From the NCBI RefSeq assembly GCF_902702915.1, contig NZ_LR738849.1, positions 2,177,001 through 2,241,000 of the forward strand: a stretch of DNA of 64,000 nt, read 5' to 3'. Of this stretch, positions 26,309 through 34,557 are shown one piece after another; the stretch's first letter is position 1, and every line of letters begins with the position of its first letter. A model generated the notes under the pieces. The model searched no databases and was not told where the DNA came from. It worked only from the letters and a program-made list of their open reading frames with translations. Made by a program: the position numbers and the translations under genes. The DNA comes from Desulfovibrio sp. 86. GTDB taxonomy: Bacteria; Desulfobacterota; Desulfovibrionia; Desulfovibrionales; Desulfovibrionaceae.

Positions 26309-27370
26309 CTAGCGCCGGGCGTCGGCAGGGTCGCCTGAGGGCCGTGCGCGCATATCCGGCAGGCTGATATGGGGCCGTATCCGCACCTCATCCACTGCAA
26401 ACGCATATTCTTCACTACCATCGTCAATGGCGAGCAGCCCGTCCGGGCCAAAGCTGAGGTGCAAGGGCACAATGATTGTGTCCAGGCCAGTCAGCTGATC
26501 TGTCTCCATCCTGGGCTGCACAATCATTGTGCGGCCGTCATGAGTGCAGTGCAGCGCCACGTTGACCGTGCTGAGGGCCAGTACCGGGCTGACTTCGCCC
26601 TGTGTCTGCCCTGGCGCGAACGCTCCGCGCGCATTTGCCGCGTCAGAAGGTCCGCTGGCGTCGGGTTGGGCCTCAAGCGTTGCGGGGCGGGCGAATTCCA
26701 GCGAGTTGACGTCGCCACAAATGCCCTGGGCCGCAGGGTCAAAGGCGCGGATGTCCCCCAGAGCCGTGGGAACGCTGACCGGCCATGCCGGTTCGCAGCT
26801 CCGCACGGAACCGTCCTCGTAAAAAGCGCAGCCATACCGCACGGGCAGCGGCCCCACAGGGGTGGGGACATTCCATACCTCGCCGGGCCAGAGGGTGACG
26901 CTGGCGCAGTGCCCGCCGGGATAAAAGCGCAGGCCCTGCACCTTGCCCGTAAAACGGCCGGGAGGCAGCAGCAGGTCAAGGCTGGGGGCCAGCGCCGCTT
27001 CATCCTGTTCCGTCCAGTAGCCGCTCAACCTGCCCTTGCGGGTCAGAATGCGCTTGAGCGTGCCGCCGGGATGCCAGGACAGCCATTCGGCGGGCAAGAG
27101 GCCCAGGGGCGTGGGCACGGGCGTCTGCTCCTGCAATTCCAGGGTGCGCCACATGCCGTTGGGGTAGAGGGTAAAGCTGCTTTCGCAGCTGCGGCGGATG
27201 TCCGAGACATCGTACAGGGGCGTGAGCCAGCCTTGGGGCGTGGGGGCCATGTCCGGCTCAAGGCAGTGGCAGGCGCGCGGCGCGCCGTTATCCCAGCGGG
27301 AAAGAACGTGCACATTGTGCATGCAGCCATAGGGCGTCATCACGGTTTCAAGCGTTGTGGCCATGCTCAT
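26309..27370 (-). CDS. nif-linked repeat protein of unknown function
   Basis: A 353-residue protein, the last gene of the nif operon. It starts inside the end of the AnfO-like gene (ATGA overlap) with GGAGA upstream. It carries at least three diverged repeats of about 45 residues, each combining a Pro-Thr-Pro-x-G turn with a Tyr-Pro-x-Gly strand: VPTPLGLLPAEW...YPGGH, VPTPVGPLPVRY...YEDGSVRSCE and VPTALGDIRAF. FTLYPNGMWRTLEL near the N-terminus belongs to the same series. This beta-hairpin pattern recalls MORN/YwqK-type repeats. There is no signal peptide and no Cys cluster. The repeats and operon position are seen in the sequence; a role in nitrogenase biogenesis or storage is only inferred. 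Confidence 0.7.
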   Translation of the reverse strand: MSMATTLETVMTPYGCMHNVHVLSRWDNGAPRACHCLEPDMAPTPQGWLTPLYDVSDIRRSCESSFTLYPNGMWRTLELQEQTPVPTPLGLLPAEWLSWHPGGTLKRILTRKGRLSGYWTEQDEAALAPSLDLLLPPGRFTGKVQGLRFYPGGHCASVTLWPGEVWNVPTPVGPLPVRYGCAFYEDGSVRSCEPAWPVSVPTALGDIRAFDPAAQGICGDVNSLEFARPATLEAQPDASGPSDAANARGAFAPGQTQGEVSPVLALSTVNVALHCTHDGRTMIVQPRMETDQLTGLDTIIVPLHLSFGPDGLLAIDDGSEEYAFAVDEVRIRPHISLPDMRARPSGDPADARR

Positions 27371-28089
27371 GTTCTGTCTCCCATGGGGCCATTGCGGGCG
27401 TCATCGCACAGGGCGTGTGAAATGCGCAGGCGCAGGCGGCCATCCTGCGTCCGCGAACGGGAGCAGGTCAGGTTGTGATCCTTTATATGCCCTTCCAGCC
27501 AGGGCGGCATGTGGGAACAGATGATCTCGAGCTCCACAAAGGGCGTTGACGCCAGGAAGGGGCGCAGGGCTTTTTTGGAGGAAATTTCGGGGTGTGCCGC
27601 CTGAACCTCCACAAGGTTGATTGTGTACGCTCCAGGACTGTCGCCAGCCACGGGCTCTGCCGGAACCTGAGCGGAAGGCTCGGCAGAGGCCGCCACTTCT
27701 GCCGCCAGGGCGTCAAGAATTTCTGGGCTGAAACGTTCAAGTTCACACAGGCAGAAGCCCATCTGGTTCAGTTCGCTGTAGGCCAGGCCAGAAATGGAGG
27801 TTCCGGCGATGACGGCACCCAGAGGCAGGAGCTGTTCGATGGTTCTCAAACGAGTGCGCATGTCCACCAGTTCATAACAACCTGAAAGGGTGAAGGGGAT
27901 GATTTTCAGCCGCCGCCATGCGCTAACGGGAGACAGGCAGGCTTCGCCGCCATGCCCTGGGGGAGTCGGGCCAGCTTCGCCGCCGTGTCCGGCGGGGGGC
28001 CGTTGCCATACAGCAAGACGAGTACACCTCTTGGTCGTGGTCAGGCATTCCTGATCGTCTTCCAGAAGGGCAATGCAGGTACATTCCAT
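27367..28089 (-). CDS. AnfO-like nitrogenase accessory protein
   Basis: A 240-residue protein. Its middle (IIPFTLSGCYELVDMRTRLR, then GAVIAGTSISGLAYSELNQMGFCLCE) and C-terminus (HPEISSKKALRPFLASTPF, then ICSHMPPWL) resemble the AnfO family, named from genes beside iron-only nitrogenase. The family match is from memory of its pattern and is not certain. Here it sits in a molybdenum nif operon with no anfDGK in view. The N-terminus has a short Cys-rich start (MECTCIALL) and a small duplication (GHGGEAGPTPPGHGGEA). GAGG precedes the ATG. nifV-alpha lies about 60 bp upstream and the repeat protein overlaps by 4 bp downstream. Confidence 0.62.
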   Translation of the reverse strand: MECTCIALLEDDQECLTTTKRCTRLAVWQRPPAGHGGEAGPTPPGHGGEACLSPVSAWRRLKIIPFTLSGCYELVDMRTRLRTIEQLLPLGAVIAGTSISGLAYSELNQMGFCLCELERFSPEILDALAAEVAASAEPSAQVPAEPVAGDSPGAYTINLVEVQAAHPEISSKKALRPFLASTPFVELEIICSHMPPWLEGHIKDHNLTCSRSRTQDGRLRLRISHALCDDARNGPMGDRT

Positions 28090-28147
28090 ATGAGCCTCAC
28101 TGGTAGGGTTCCGTTGGGTGGAACCGGTTTCAGGCAGTGCGCGTGCT

Positions 28148-29011
28148 TCATGAAGCGGGAAACGCGCACCGCGCCGTGTGGGCGGCGGGCACGTTCCACG
28201 CTTCCAGAAGGGCGCGCGGAATAAAGGGAGCGGCCTTTTTTTCAAGGCGGGCCGCGCCCTGACCACTGACTGCACAGATGTGATGTTCAAGGCGATCCAG
28301 AGCCGCCGTAAAAGCTCCCATGCCGCAGTTGCCCGCCCGTTCGCCAATGCCCCACAGGGTGGTGTCCACATAGCGCGCTCCCGCGTATGCGGCCATGAGC
28401 GAGTTGGCCACGGCCATGCCAAAGTCATTGTGGGCGTGTATCTCGGCCTCCAGCCCCTGCCGGAGCACAAGGCGCACGGCCTTGGCCACGGCATCCGGCG
28501 TGTACCTGCCCACCGTATCGCTGAGGCGTATGCGCCGGGCCCCGGCCTGGGCCGCCGCGGTCGCCGCCTGCGCCAGTTGTTGACCGGTGACGTGCGATAT
28601 GTCCTCAAAACCCACGCTGACCTCGGCCCCGCCGGAGGCGGCCAGTTCAATGCAGCGCTGCAGGGCGGCCATGACCTTGTCCCTGTCGCTTCTGAGCTTG
28701 CAGAATATCTGCCGGTCAGAAAGAGGGCAGCATACGTGGATGACATGTGGCGTGCAGGCCAGGGAATTCTTGATGTCAGCCTCGCAAAGCCGGTTCCAGG
28801 TTGAAACGCGGGCCTGAAAGCAGACGTCCATAATCTTGCACAGGGTTTTTCTTTCGCCAGGCCCCATGGCCGGGATGCCCGCCTCTATCTGGCCCACGCC
28901 CGCAGCGTCCAGCAGGGCCGCCAGGCGCACCTTGAGACCGCGCGAAAACGCGAATCCCGGGGCCTGCTCTCCATCGCGCAGCGTGGTATCCACAAGAATG
29001 ACGTCAGCCAT
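28148..29011 (-). CDS. nifV: Homocitrate synthase alpha chain, NifV-alpha
   Basis: A 287-residue TIM-barrel enzyme of the isopropylmalate/homocitrate synthase family: VDTTLRDGEQAPGFAFS at the N-terminus (metal/substrate-binding Arg-Asp), IEAGIPAMG, SVGFEDISH, and the HAHNDFGMAVAN metal site with GIGERAGNCGMG. It condenses acetyl-CoA with 2-oxoglutarate to homocitrate, the organic ligand of FeMo cofactor. It is about 100 residues shorter than one-piece NifV because the C-terminal part is in a second gene, as in Clostridium pasteurianum. Its ATG overlaps the end of nifV-omega by 8 bp (ATGGCTGA), so the two chains should be made together. Confidence 0.88.
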   Translation of the reverse strand: MADVILVDTTLRDGEQAPGFAFSRGLKVRLAALLDAAGVGQIEAGIPAMGPGERKTLCKIMDVCFQARVSTWNRLCEADIKNSLACTPHVIHVCCPLSDRQIFCKLRSDRDKVMAALQRCIELAASGGAEVSVGFEDISHVTGQQLAQAATAAAQAGARRIRLSDTVGRYTPDAVAKAVRLVLRQGLEAEIHAHNDFGMAVANSLMAAYAGARYVDTTLWGIGERAGNCGMGAFTAALDRLEHHICAVSGQGAARLEKKAAPFIPRALLEAWNVPAAHTARCAFPAS

Positions 29012-30098
29012 GCCTTTTCTCCGGTTGGGCGGTTGCGCCCTTTGCGCCTTTTGCTGCGGTTGCGCCCTTTGCGGTGGCCGCGCTTTTTGTGGAGGTCGTG
29101 ACGGCCCGCTGTTTTCTGCCGGAGGGCAGGTTGACGGATTCGCAAAGCGTGGCGAACTGCCTGTCGCTGAGACTGTGCTGCTGGCGCACGGCCATTTTTT
29201 GCACAACAGCCAGCAGGCGGCCTTCGCGCGCTTCGGGCAGATCAATGCCCAATTGGGCGGCCTTGAGGCGCAGGGCGGCCCTGCCGGAGTGCTTGCCCAC
29301 CACGATGCTGCGCTCAAGGCCGACGCTCTCGGGCGCATAGGCTTCATAAAGGGCGGGATTTTTGGCAATGCCGTCCACATGAATGCCCGATTCCACGGCG
29401 AATATCTGCTTGCCCAGCACAGGCTTGTGGGATGAGACAGTGAAGCCCGCCTTGTGCAGCAGGGCCGCTGCCTCGGGCAGGCGGTGCAGGTTGCGCAGGC
29501 CTGTTTGCACCTCATGATTTTCAAGGCACAGGGCCACTTCTTCCAGTGCCGGGCCGGAGGATGGCCCGTGCAGGGCAGATCCGCCTATGCTGCCCGCAAC
29601 CCGCCTGCCGCCCCGCATAAGCCACAAAACCGCCAGAGCGGTGGCGCAGCCCGCCTGATCGCCAGGGCAGAATTCCAGCACATCGCGCAGGGGCATGAGC
29701 CTGTCAAAAAAGCCGCATTCCGTGTAGGGGAGGCCGTGGTCGCAGCCACGCAGACGCAGCCATGATGCCTGGCCGTCTGAGGGCAGGCCCGCGTCCATGC
29801 CCGGGGTGTCTGTTATATATTCGCCGCCAGCTTCGGCATCTGGCAGAGGTTCGTACTGATTGGCATAGAACGTGCCCTGTCTCACGGTGGGCGCGTTGGG
29901 CGCGGCGGCGTGGATCGATTCCGGCAGGTCGGGCGGAATTTCCACAAAAAAGCCCATATCCTGTAAAAGAGCCAGCCATTTCACGGCCCAGGGGGTAAAT
30001 TCCTCGCGTGAGAATTTGGGTCTGCGGCGGTATGAACCTGGGCGCATGGCAGTGCTGAAAAGGCTGAGCGTGGTGTCCAGCAGTTGAAACGTATGCAT
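29004..30098 (-). CDS. Homocitrate synthase omega chain, NifV-omega
   Basis: A 364-residue partner of NifV-alpha. It has its own incomplete barrel start (QLLDTTLSLFSTAMRPGSYRR) in which the DTTLRDG catalytic box is degenerate. It then carries the linker region of the family with the conserved KQIFAVESGIHVDGI segment near residue 240 and GLERSIVVGKHSGRAAL. That C-terminal part supplies a lid/allosteric region missing from the alpha chain. The last 40 residues are an Ala/Lys/Thr-rich low-complexity tail with AAKGA repeats. The start at 30098 follows a modest GGCAGG site. nifN-B-X ends about 85 bp upstream. Confidence 0.82.
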   Translation of the reverse strand: MHTFQLLDTTLSLFSTAMRPGSYRRRPKFSREEFTPWAVKWLALLQDMGFFVEIPPDLPESIHAAAPNAPTVRQGTFYANQYEPLPDAEAGGEYITDTPGMDAGLPSDGQASWLRLRGCDHGLPYTECGFFDRLMPLRDVLEFCPGDQAGCATALAVLWLMRGGRRVAGSIGGSALHGPSSGPALEEVALCLENHEVQTGLRNLHRLPEAAALLHKAGFTVSSHKPVLGKQIFAVESGIHVDGIAKNPALYEAYAPESVGLERSIVVGKHSGRAALRLKAAQLGIDLPEAREGRLLAVVQKMAVRQQHSLSDRQFATLCESVNLPSGRKQRAVTTSTKSAATAKGATAAKGAKGATAQPEKRHG

Positions 30099-30182
30099 GT
30101 GGCATGCCTGCCTTTGGTTGGTAGTGCCCCTGAGGGCGACGCGGCCCGCCAAGCCTCGGGCCGCGCCGCGAGAAGGATGAAC

Positions 30183-32948
30183 TCAGCCGCAAAGGGCCCT
30201 GGCTGCCTCATTAACGGCTGTGTCTACCTTCTCGTAACGTGTAAATACGCTGATGCCCCTGTTTTGCAGCTTTTCCAGAGGGCTCGCGCCGATGCGCAGG
30301 GCCACCACGCCCTCGCAGTCCTCAACGGCGGCAAGAATGCCGTCCATGCGCCCCGTCTTTTCACCGCAATCATCCATACCCTTGCAGTAGCGGGACACGC
30401 TGCGCGTTTCCACAAAGCTGGCTTGTTGTCCGTCGCTTTCATAGATGAAGAACTGGTCTGCCTGGCCAAAGTGCTGATCCACGGTGCCGCCCGTCTTGGA
30501 GGCCACGGCTATGCGTATGCGCCGGGCAATGGGCGCGGGGCTGGCTGCGGGCTTCATCGCCGCCGCCGGGGCCTGGATCTGGGCAGGGGCCGGGATCTGG
30601 GCAGGGATCGCGGCAAGCCCCGCGTCAATTTTGACGGGCCGGTAGTCAATGGAGCGGTCGTCACCCAGCAGGCCTATGGCGTCAGCCCGGCACTGCTTGC
30701 AGTGGTACATCTGCTTCAGGGTCGGCTCGCAGCGCTTGCGCATGTCCGTAAGTTCCTTGTTGCTCACAAGGGGCATGTGTTCGAAGGCGCTGCCCTTGAC
30801 GGGAATAAGCTGCATGATGTTGGTCATATGCGCGCCAAGGTCGCGTACGGTCTCCACAACCTCGGGGATGTGGTGGTCGTTGATGCCCTTGAGCAGCACC
30901 GTGTTGACCTTGCAGACAATGCCCGCCGCCGTGAGCGCCCGCAGGCCCGCCAACTGGTTTGCCAGAAGCAGTCCAGCGGCGGTTTCGCCCGTGTAGCGCT
31001 TGCCGTTGAATTCGGCGTAACGGTAGACGCGCGCCCCGATGGCGGGGTCCACGGCATTGATGGTCACGGTGGCGTGGCTCACGCCCACGCGCTTCATGTC
31101 CTCCACAAACTCGGGCAGGGCCAGGCCGTTGGTGGACATGCAGAAGGTGATGGCCGGGTCTTCGGCGCGGATCATTTCCAGCGTGCGAAAGGTGGCCTCG
31201 GCATTGGCAAGGGAATCGCCAGGTCCGGCTATGCCCACCACCGTAAGGTTGGGCATGTCGCGCCGCACTTCAATGAAACGCTCAAAGGCCTGCTGAGGCG
31301 AAAGCACGGCGGTGGTCACGCCCGGGCGGCTTTCGTTGGGGCAGTCGTACTTGCGCAGGCAGTAGTTGCAGCTCAGGTTGCACAGGGGCGCGATGGGCAG
31401 ATGCAGCCGGGCGGACGTGGAGCAGGCGCCGCAGCTGAAGCAGGGGTGGGACGCCGTGCGCTCGCTGATGCTGGGAACAGCAGGCGATGGCGCAGGCCGT
31501 GCCGTATGCGGCACGGCCTGCGGTTCCACCGGACTACAGGTGAGGTCGCTGATTGGGGTGTTGGCGTTTTTTTCCTCTTCTTCCCTGTAGTACTTGTGGA
31601 ACAGTTCTTCGCGAAAGCTGACCTCAGTACGTGCCAACATGGCGTTGGCGGTGGACTCCATCAACGAGGTTGCTCCGTCGTACAGCACAAGGCGCGTGCG
31701 CTGGCCGCCCATCCTGTCGTGAATGGGAAAGCCGTAGCGCAGCAGGGGGATGTGGCGGCGCTCCTCAATGCGGCGGCCATCGCCATTGCCTATCATGAGG
31801 TTCACGTCGTGGTGCAGCAGCGCGTTTTCAATGGCCGTAAAATCGGCGAAATCAAGGATGTCGAAACTTTCCACAAACTGGGTTTCAGCGGCCTTGGTCA
31901 AGATCGGGCGCAGGGCCGCGTCCAGACCGGGACAACGCGCGCCCGTGGCCACGACCACCGGCGTCACGCCGTTTTCACAGCAGGCGTGCGTGAGGGCGTG
32001 CACCATGTCCGGTTCGCCGAAGATGGCGGCGCGGCATTGGGCATTGTACTTGTGGGCGTCTATCATGGCGTCCAGGTGCCGGGCGCGATCCTGCCGCACA
32101 CTGTGAGGCATCTGCCCGCCCAGGGCTTCAAGGGTGGACACAAAGGCGTCGGAAAGGCTCAGGCCCACGGGCAGGCCCATGCGCAACAGGGGCACGCCGT
32201 GGGCTTCGCGCAGGTATGCGCCGGGGGAGTATTCCTCAGGGCAGAAGGGGGCCAGTTCCAGCGTTATGCGCGCCCCGGCCATGAGGGCGATGTCTTCAAG
32301 GGTCGTGCCGTGCTGGGGCAGACGGTTGTAGGTTTCCTCGTGGCCGCCGTCCAGATTCTGCGAAAGGTCGGGCAGCAGCACGTAGCCGAGCCCGCTCGCG
32401 TCCAGCAGGGCCTTGAGCGCCCGCGTGTCGGCGGCGGAAAGGTGCCCCGTGATGATGTTGACGCGGCCGTTGGGCGTGGGATTCATAGGCACCTGGCGCA
32501 CCACGGCGTGCAGCGCGCGGAAAAATCCTTCATACTGCGAACCGCCGTAGCCGGGTGAGGCCACGGATATGATGGCGGCCTTCACATCCGGGTGGCTTTC
32601 GTAAAAATCCCTGATGATGGCGGGCACGTCCTCGCCAATGGTTTCGGCCAGGCAGGTGGTGGCTATGCCGATGACCTCGGGATCATACAACCTGATAAGG
32701 TTTTCCAGCCCCTTGATGAGGTTTTTTGCGCCGCCGAACACCGTGCCCTCTTCGGTCAGGGAGGAGGAGGCGATATCCACTGGTTCGTTGTAGTGGGTGG
32801 CCATGTGCCGCCGTATATAGGTGCTGCACCCTTGCGAACCGTGCAGAATGGTCATGCACTTTCTGATGCCGTAAAAAGCTGTGGCCGCGCCCAGGGGCAT
32901 GCACATCTTGCAGGGGTTGGTGTTCAGGTTTACCAGGTTGGCGCTCAT
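30183..32948 (-). CDS. nifN-B: NifN-NifB-NifX fusion, FeMo-cofactor biosynthesis
   Basis: A 921-residue three-part protein. Residues 1 to about 450 are NifN (NPCKMCMPLGAATAFYGI, LHGSQGCSTYIRRH, TTCLAETIGED), half of the NifEN scaffold. From about 505 to 790 is radical-SAM NifB, with HPCFSCGACS, the CNLSCNYC cluster motif (Cys-x3-Cys-x2-Cys) and VGIAGPGDSLAN; it makes NifB-co from Fe-S precursors and SAM. From about 810 to the end is a NifX/NafY-like carrier domain (RIRIAVASKTGGTVDQHFGQADQFFIYE). NifN-B fusions are known in clostridia and Desulfovibrio. AAGGAG precedes the ATG. The fusion couples cofactor core synthesis to the maturation scaffold in cis. Confidence 0.92.
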   Translation of the reverse strand: MSANLVNLNTNPCKMCMPLGAATAFYGIRKCMTILHGSQGCSTYIRRHMATHYNEPVDIASSSLTEEGTVFGGAKNLIKGLENLIRLYDPEVIGIATTCLAETIGEDVPAIIRDFYESHPDVKAAIISVASPGYGGSQYEGFFRALHAVVRQVPMNPTPNGRVNIITGHLSAADTRALKALLDASGLGYVLLPDLSQNLDGGHEETYNRLPQHGTTLEDIALMAGARITLELAPFCPEEYSPGAYLREAHGVPLLRMGLPVGLSLSDAFVSTLEALGGQMPHSVRQDRARHLDAMIDAHKYNAQCRAAIFGEPDMVHALTHACCENGVTPVVVATGARCPGLDAALRPILTKAAETQFVESFDILDFADFTAIENALLHHDVNLMIGNGDGRRIEERRHIPLLRYGFPIHDRMGGQRTRLVLYDGATSLMESTANAMLARTEVSFREELFHKYYREEEEKNANTPISDLTCSPVEPQAVPHTARPAPSPAVPSISERTASHPCFSCGACSTSARLHLPIAPLCNLSCNYCLRKYDCPNESRPGVTTAVLSPQQAFERFIEVRRDMPNLTVVGIAGPGDSLANAEATFRTLEMIRAEDPAITFCMSTNGLALPEFVEDMKRVGVSHATVTINAVDPAIGARVYRYAEFNGKRYTGETAAGLLLANQLAGLRALTAAGIVCKVNTVLLKGINDHHIPEVVETVRDLGAHMTNIMQLIPVKGSAFEHMPLVSNKELTDMRKRCEPTLKQMYHCKQCRADAIGLLGDDRSIDYRPVKIDAGLAAIPAQIPAPAQIQAPAAAMKPAASPAPIARRIRIAVASKTGGTVDQHFGQADQFFIYESDGQQASFVETRSVSRYCKGMDDCGEKTGRMDGILAAVEDCEGVVALRIGASPLEKLQNRGISVFTRYEKVDTAVNEAARALCG

Positions 32949-33055
32949 GGTCGTCTCCTTGTTTCCGCGGGCGGAAGCGGCGCGGTCTTGCGATATGTCT
33001 GGGCGATATGTCTGGGCTGTGCGGCTGGGCAATGCGGCTTGGCATTGCCTTTTGG

Positions 33056-34498
33056 CTATGCGTGGCTGGCTGACAGGGCCTGGCGCACCAGGTCTGCCTG
33101 TACTGCGGCCGTGGCCGCGTAGGAATCGGCCCCTCGCGTGTGTTTCCAGACGGGGCTGCTGATGGAAAGGTTCACCTCGCGGGTGAAGTTTTCCACGCCT
33201 TCAAAACCGCCCAGAGCGTGCTTGCGCTCGTGGTTGTGGTCGCAGAAGGCAATGCCCAGCTTGTACGCCAGGGGGCGTTCCTTGACGCCGCCCACCAGAA
33301 TGTCCGCACCCTTTTCCTTCATGAAGGCTTCCAGTTCCGCCGGATTGGCGTCGTCCAGAATGACGGTGCCGGGGTTCACCAGGCCCGCGATGATTTCATA
33401 ATCTTCGGGCTTGCCGGTCTGGGTGCCCACAAGCACGGTTTCTATGCCCATTTCGTTGAACTGACGGATGAGCGAGATGGCCTTGAAGCCGCCGCCCACA
33501 AAGATGGCGGCCTTTTTGCCCACAAAGTGCGGCTTGTAGCGGTCAAGAAAGTCCGTGGCTGCAACGGAGCGCTTGCCGATAATGGCCTCGGCGTGGTGCA
33601 GGGCCTGCACGTTGCCCAGGCGCTCGGCCACCTGCCGCAGGGCCGTTGAGGTGTCTTCAACGCCAAAGAAGCTGGCGCGCATCCAGGGCACGCCCAGTTC
33701 GTCTTCCATGCGGCGGGCGAGGTACATCATGGAGCCTGCGCACTGCACGATATTGAGTTGGGCGGCCGGAGCCTTGATAAGCGCCTCATAGGCCGCGTCG
33801 CCGGTGATGGCGGCAACAACGGGAATACCCATGGCGCGCAGGTAATTTTTGATGATCCACATTTCCCCGGCCAGATTGTAATCGCCAAGGATGTTGACGC
33901 CCTGGATCTTGGGCTGGCCCGCGTGCGGCAGCATGAGCTGCATGAGGGCGTTGCAGGCCATGCGGTAGCCTGTGGACTTGGTGCCCGAAAAGCCCGGAGC
34001 CTTGACCGCGATGACGCGGATGCCGTGCTTTGCTTCGGCCTGGCCGCACACGGCTTCAATATCGTCGCCGATAACGCCCACGATACAGGTGGCGTACACA
34101 AAGATGAGCTTGGGCGCGTAGTTGGCCACGGCCTCGTCAATGGCGGCGGCGAGTTTTTCCGCTCCGCCGAAGACGATGTCCTTTTCCTGAAGATCAGTGG
34201 AAAAACTGTTGCGGTACAGTTCAGACCCGCTGGTCAGACTGCCGCGAATGTCCCAGGTATAGCTGGCGCAGCCGATGGGGCCGTGCACGATATGAAAGGC
34301 GTCGGTAATGGGGTTGAGCACCACGCGCGCACCGCAGTACACGCAGGCCCTCTGGCTCACGGCCCCGGCCACGCTGGCCGTGTCGCAACGCATGCCGTTG
34401 CCGCCGCAGCCGCCACTGTTCCCCTTCGTGGTATTCGCGCCATGTTCTTCCTTGGTGTGGATGGATTGGCGACGTTCTTCAAGTATTTCTGCAGACAT
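33056..34498 (-). CDS. nifE: NifE, FeMo-cofactor scaffold alpha subunit
   Basis: A 480-residue NifD paralogue. It has RACVYCGARVVLNPI (cluster Cys), HGPIGCASYTWD, FSTDLQEKDIVFGG, YATCIVGVIGDD and the QCAGSMMYLARRM cofactor-region Cys. With the NifN part of the fusion it forms the NifEN complex on which NifB-co is converted to a FeMo-co precursor. The N-terminal 40 residues are a Gly/Cys-containing extension (NSGGCGGNGMRC) before the conserved region. The start at 34498 is chosen for its upstream G-rich site and family length; an upstream extension would overlap nifK. nifK precedes it by about 60 bp. Confidence 0.93.
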   Translation of the reverse strand: MSAEILEERRQSIHTKEEHGANTTKGNSGGCGGNGMRCDTASVAGAVSQRACVYCGARVVLNPITDAFHIVHGPIGCASYTWDIRGSLTSGSELYRNSFSTDLQEKDIVFGGAEKLAAAIDEAVANYAPKLIFVYATCIVGVIGDDIEAVCGQAEAKHGIRVIAVKAPGFSGTKSTGYRMACNALMQLMLPHAGQPKIQGVNILGDYNLAGEMWIIKNYLRAMGIPVVAAITGDAAYEALIKAPAAQLNIVQCAGSMMYLARRMEDELGVPWMRASFFGVEDTSTALRQVAERLGNVQALHHAEAIIGKRSVAATDFLDRYKPHFVGKKAAIFVGGGFKAISLIRQFNEMGIETVLVGTQTGKPEDYEIIAGLVNPGTVILDDANPAELEAFMKEKGADILVGGVKERPLAYKLGIAFCDHNHERKHALGGFEGVENFTREVNLSISSPVWKHTRGADSYAATAAVQADLVRQALSASHA

Positions 34499-34557
34499 GG
34501 GGAACCCCCTCGCGGGGCGGAGCCGTGACGGCCCCGCCCGATTGCGGCCTTGCGGCC

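Noticed and set aside
27367..28746. Long form (459 codons) of the AnfO-like gene
   Set aside because: The first 219 codons overlap nifV-alpha in another frame and look non-coding; a good ATG with ribosome site at 28089 gives a family-like protein.
30084..32558. 824-codon open frame on the plus strand
   Set aside because: It lies entirely antisense to nifN-B-X and nearby genes, is rich in His/Gly/Ala/Val without family resemblance, and arises from the third-position GC bias of the real genes.
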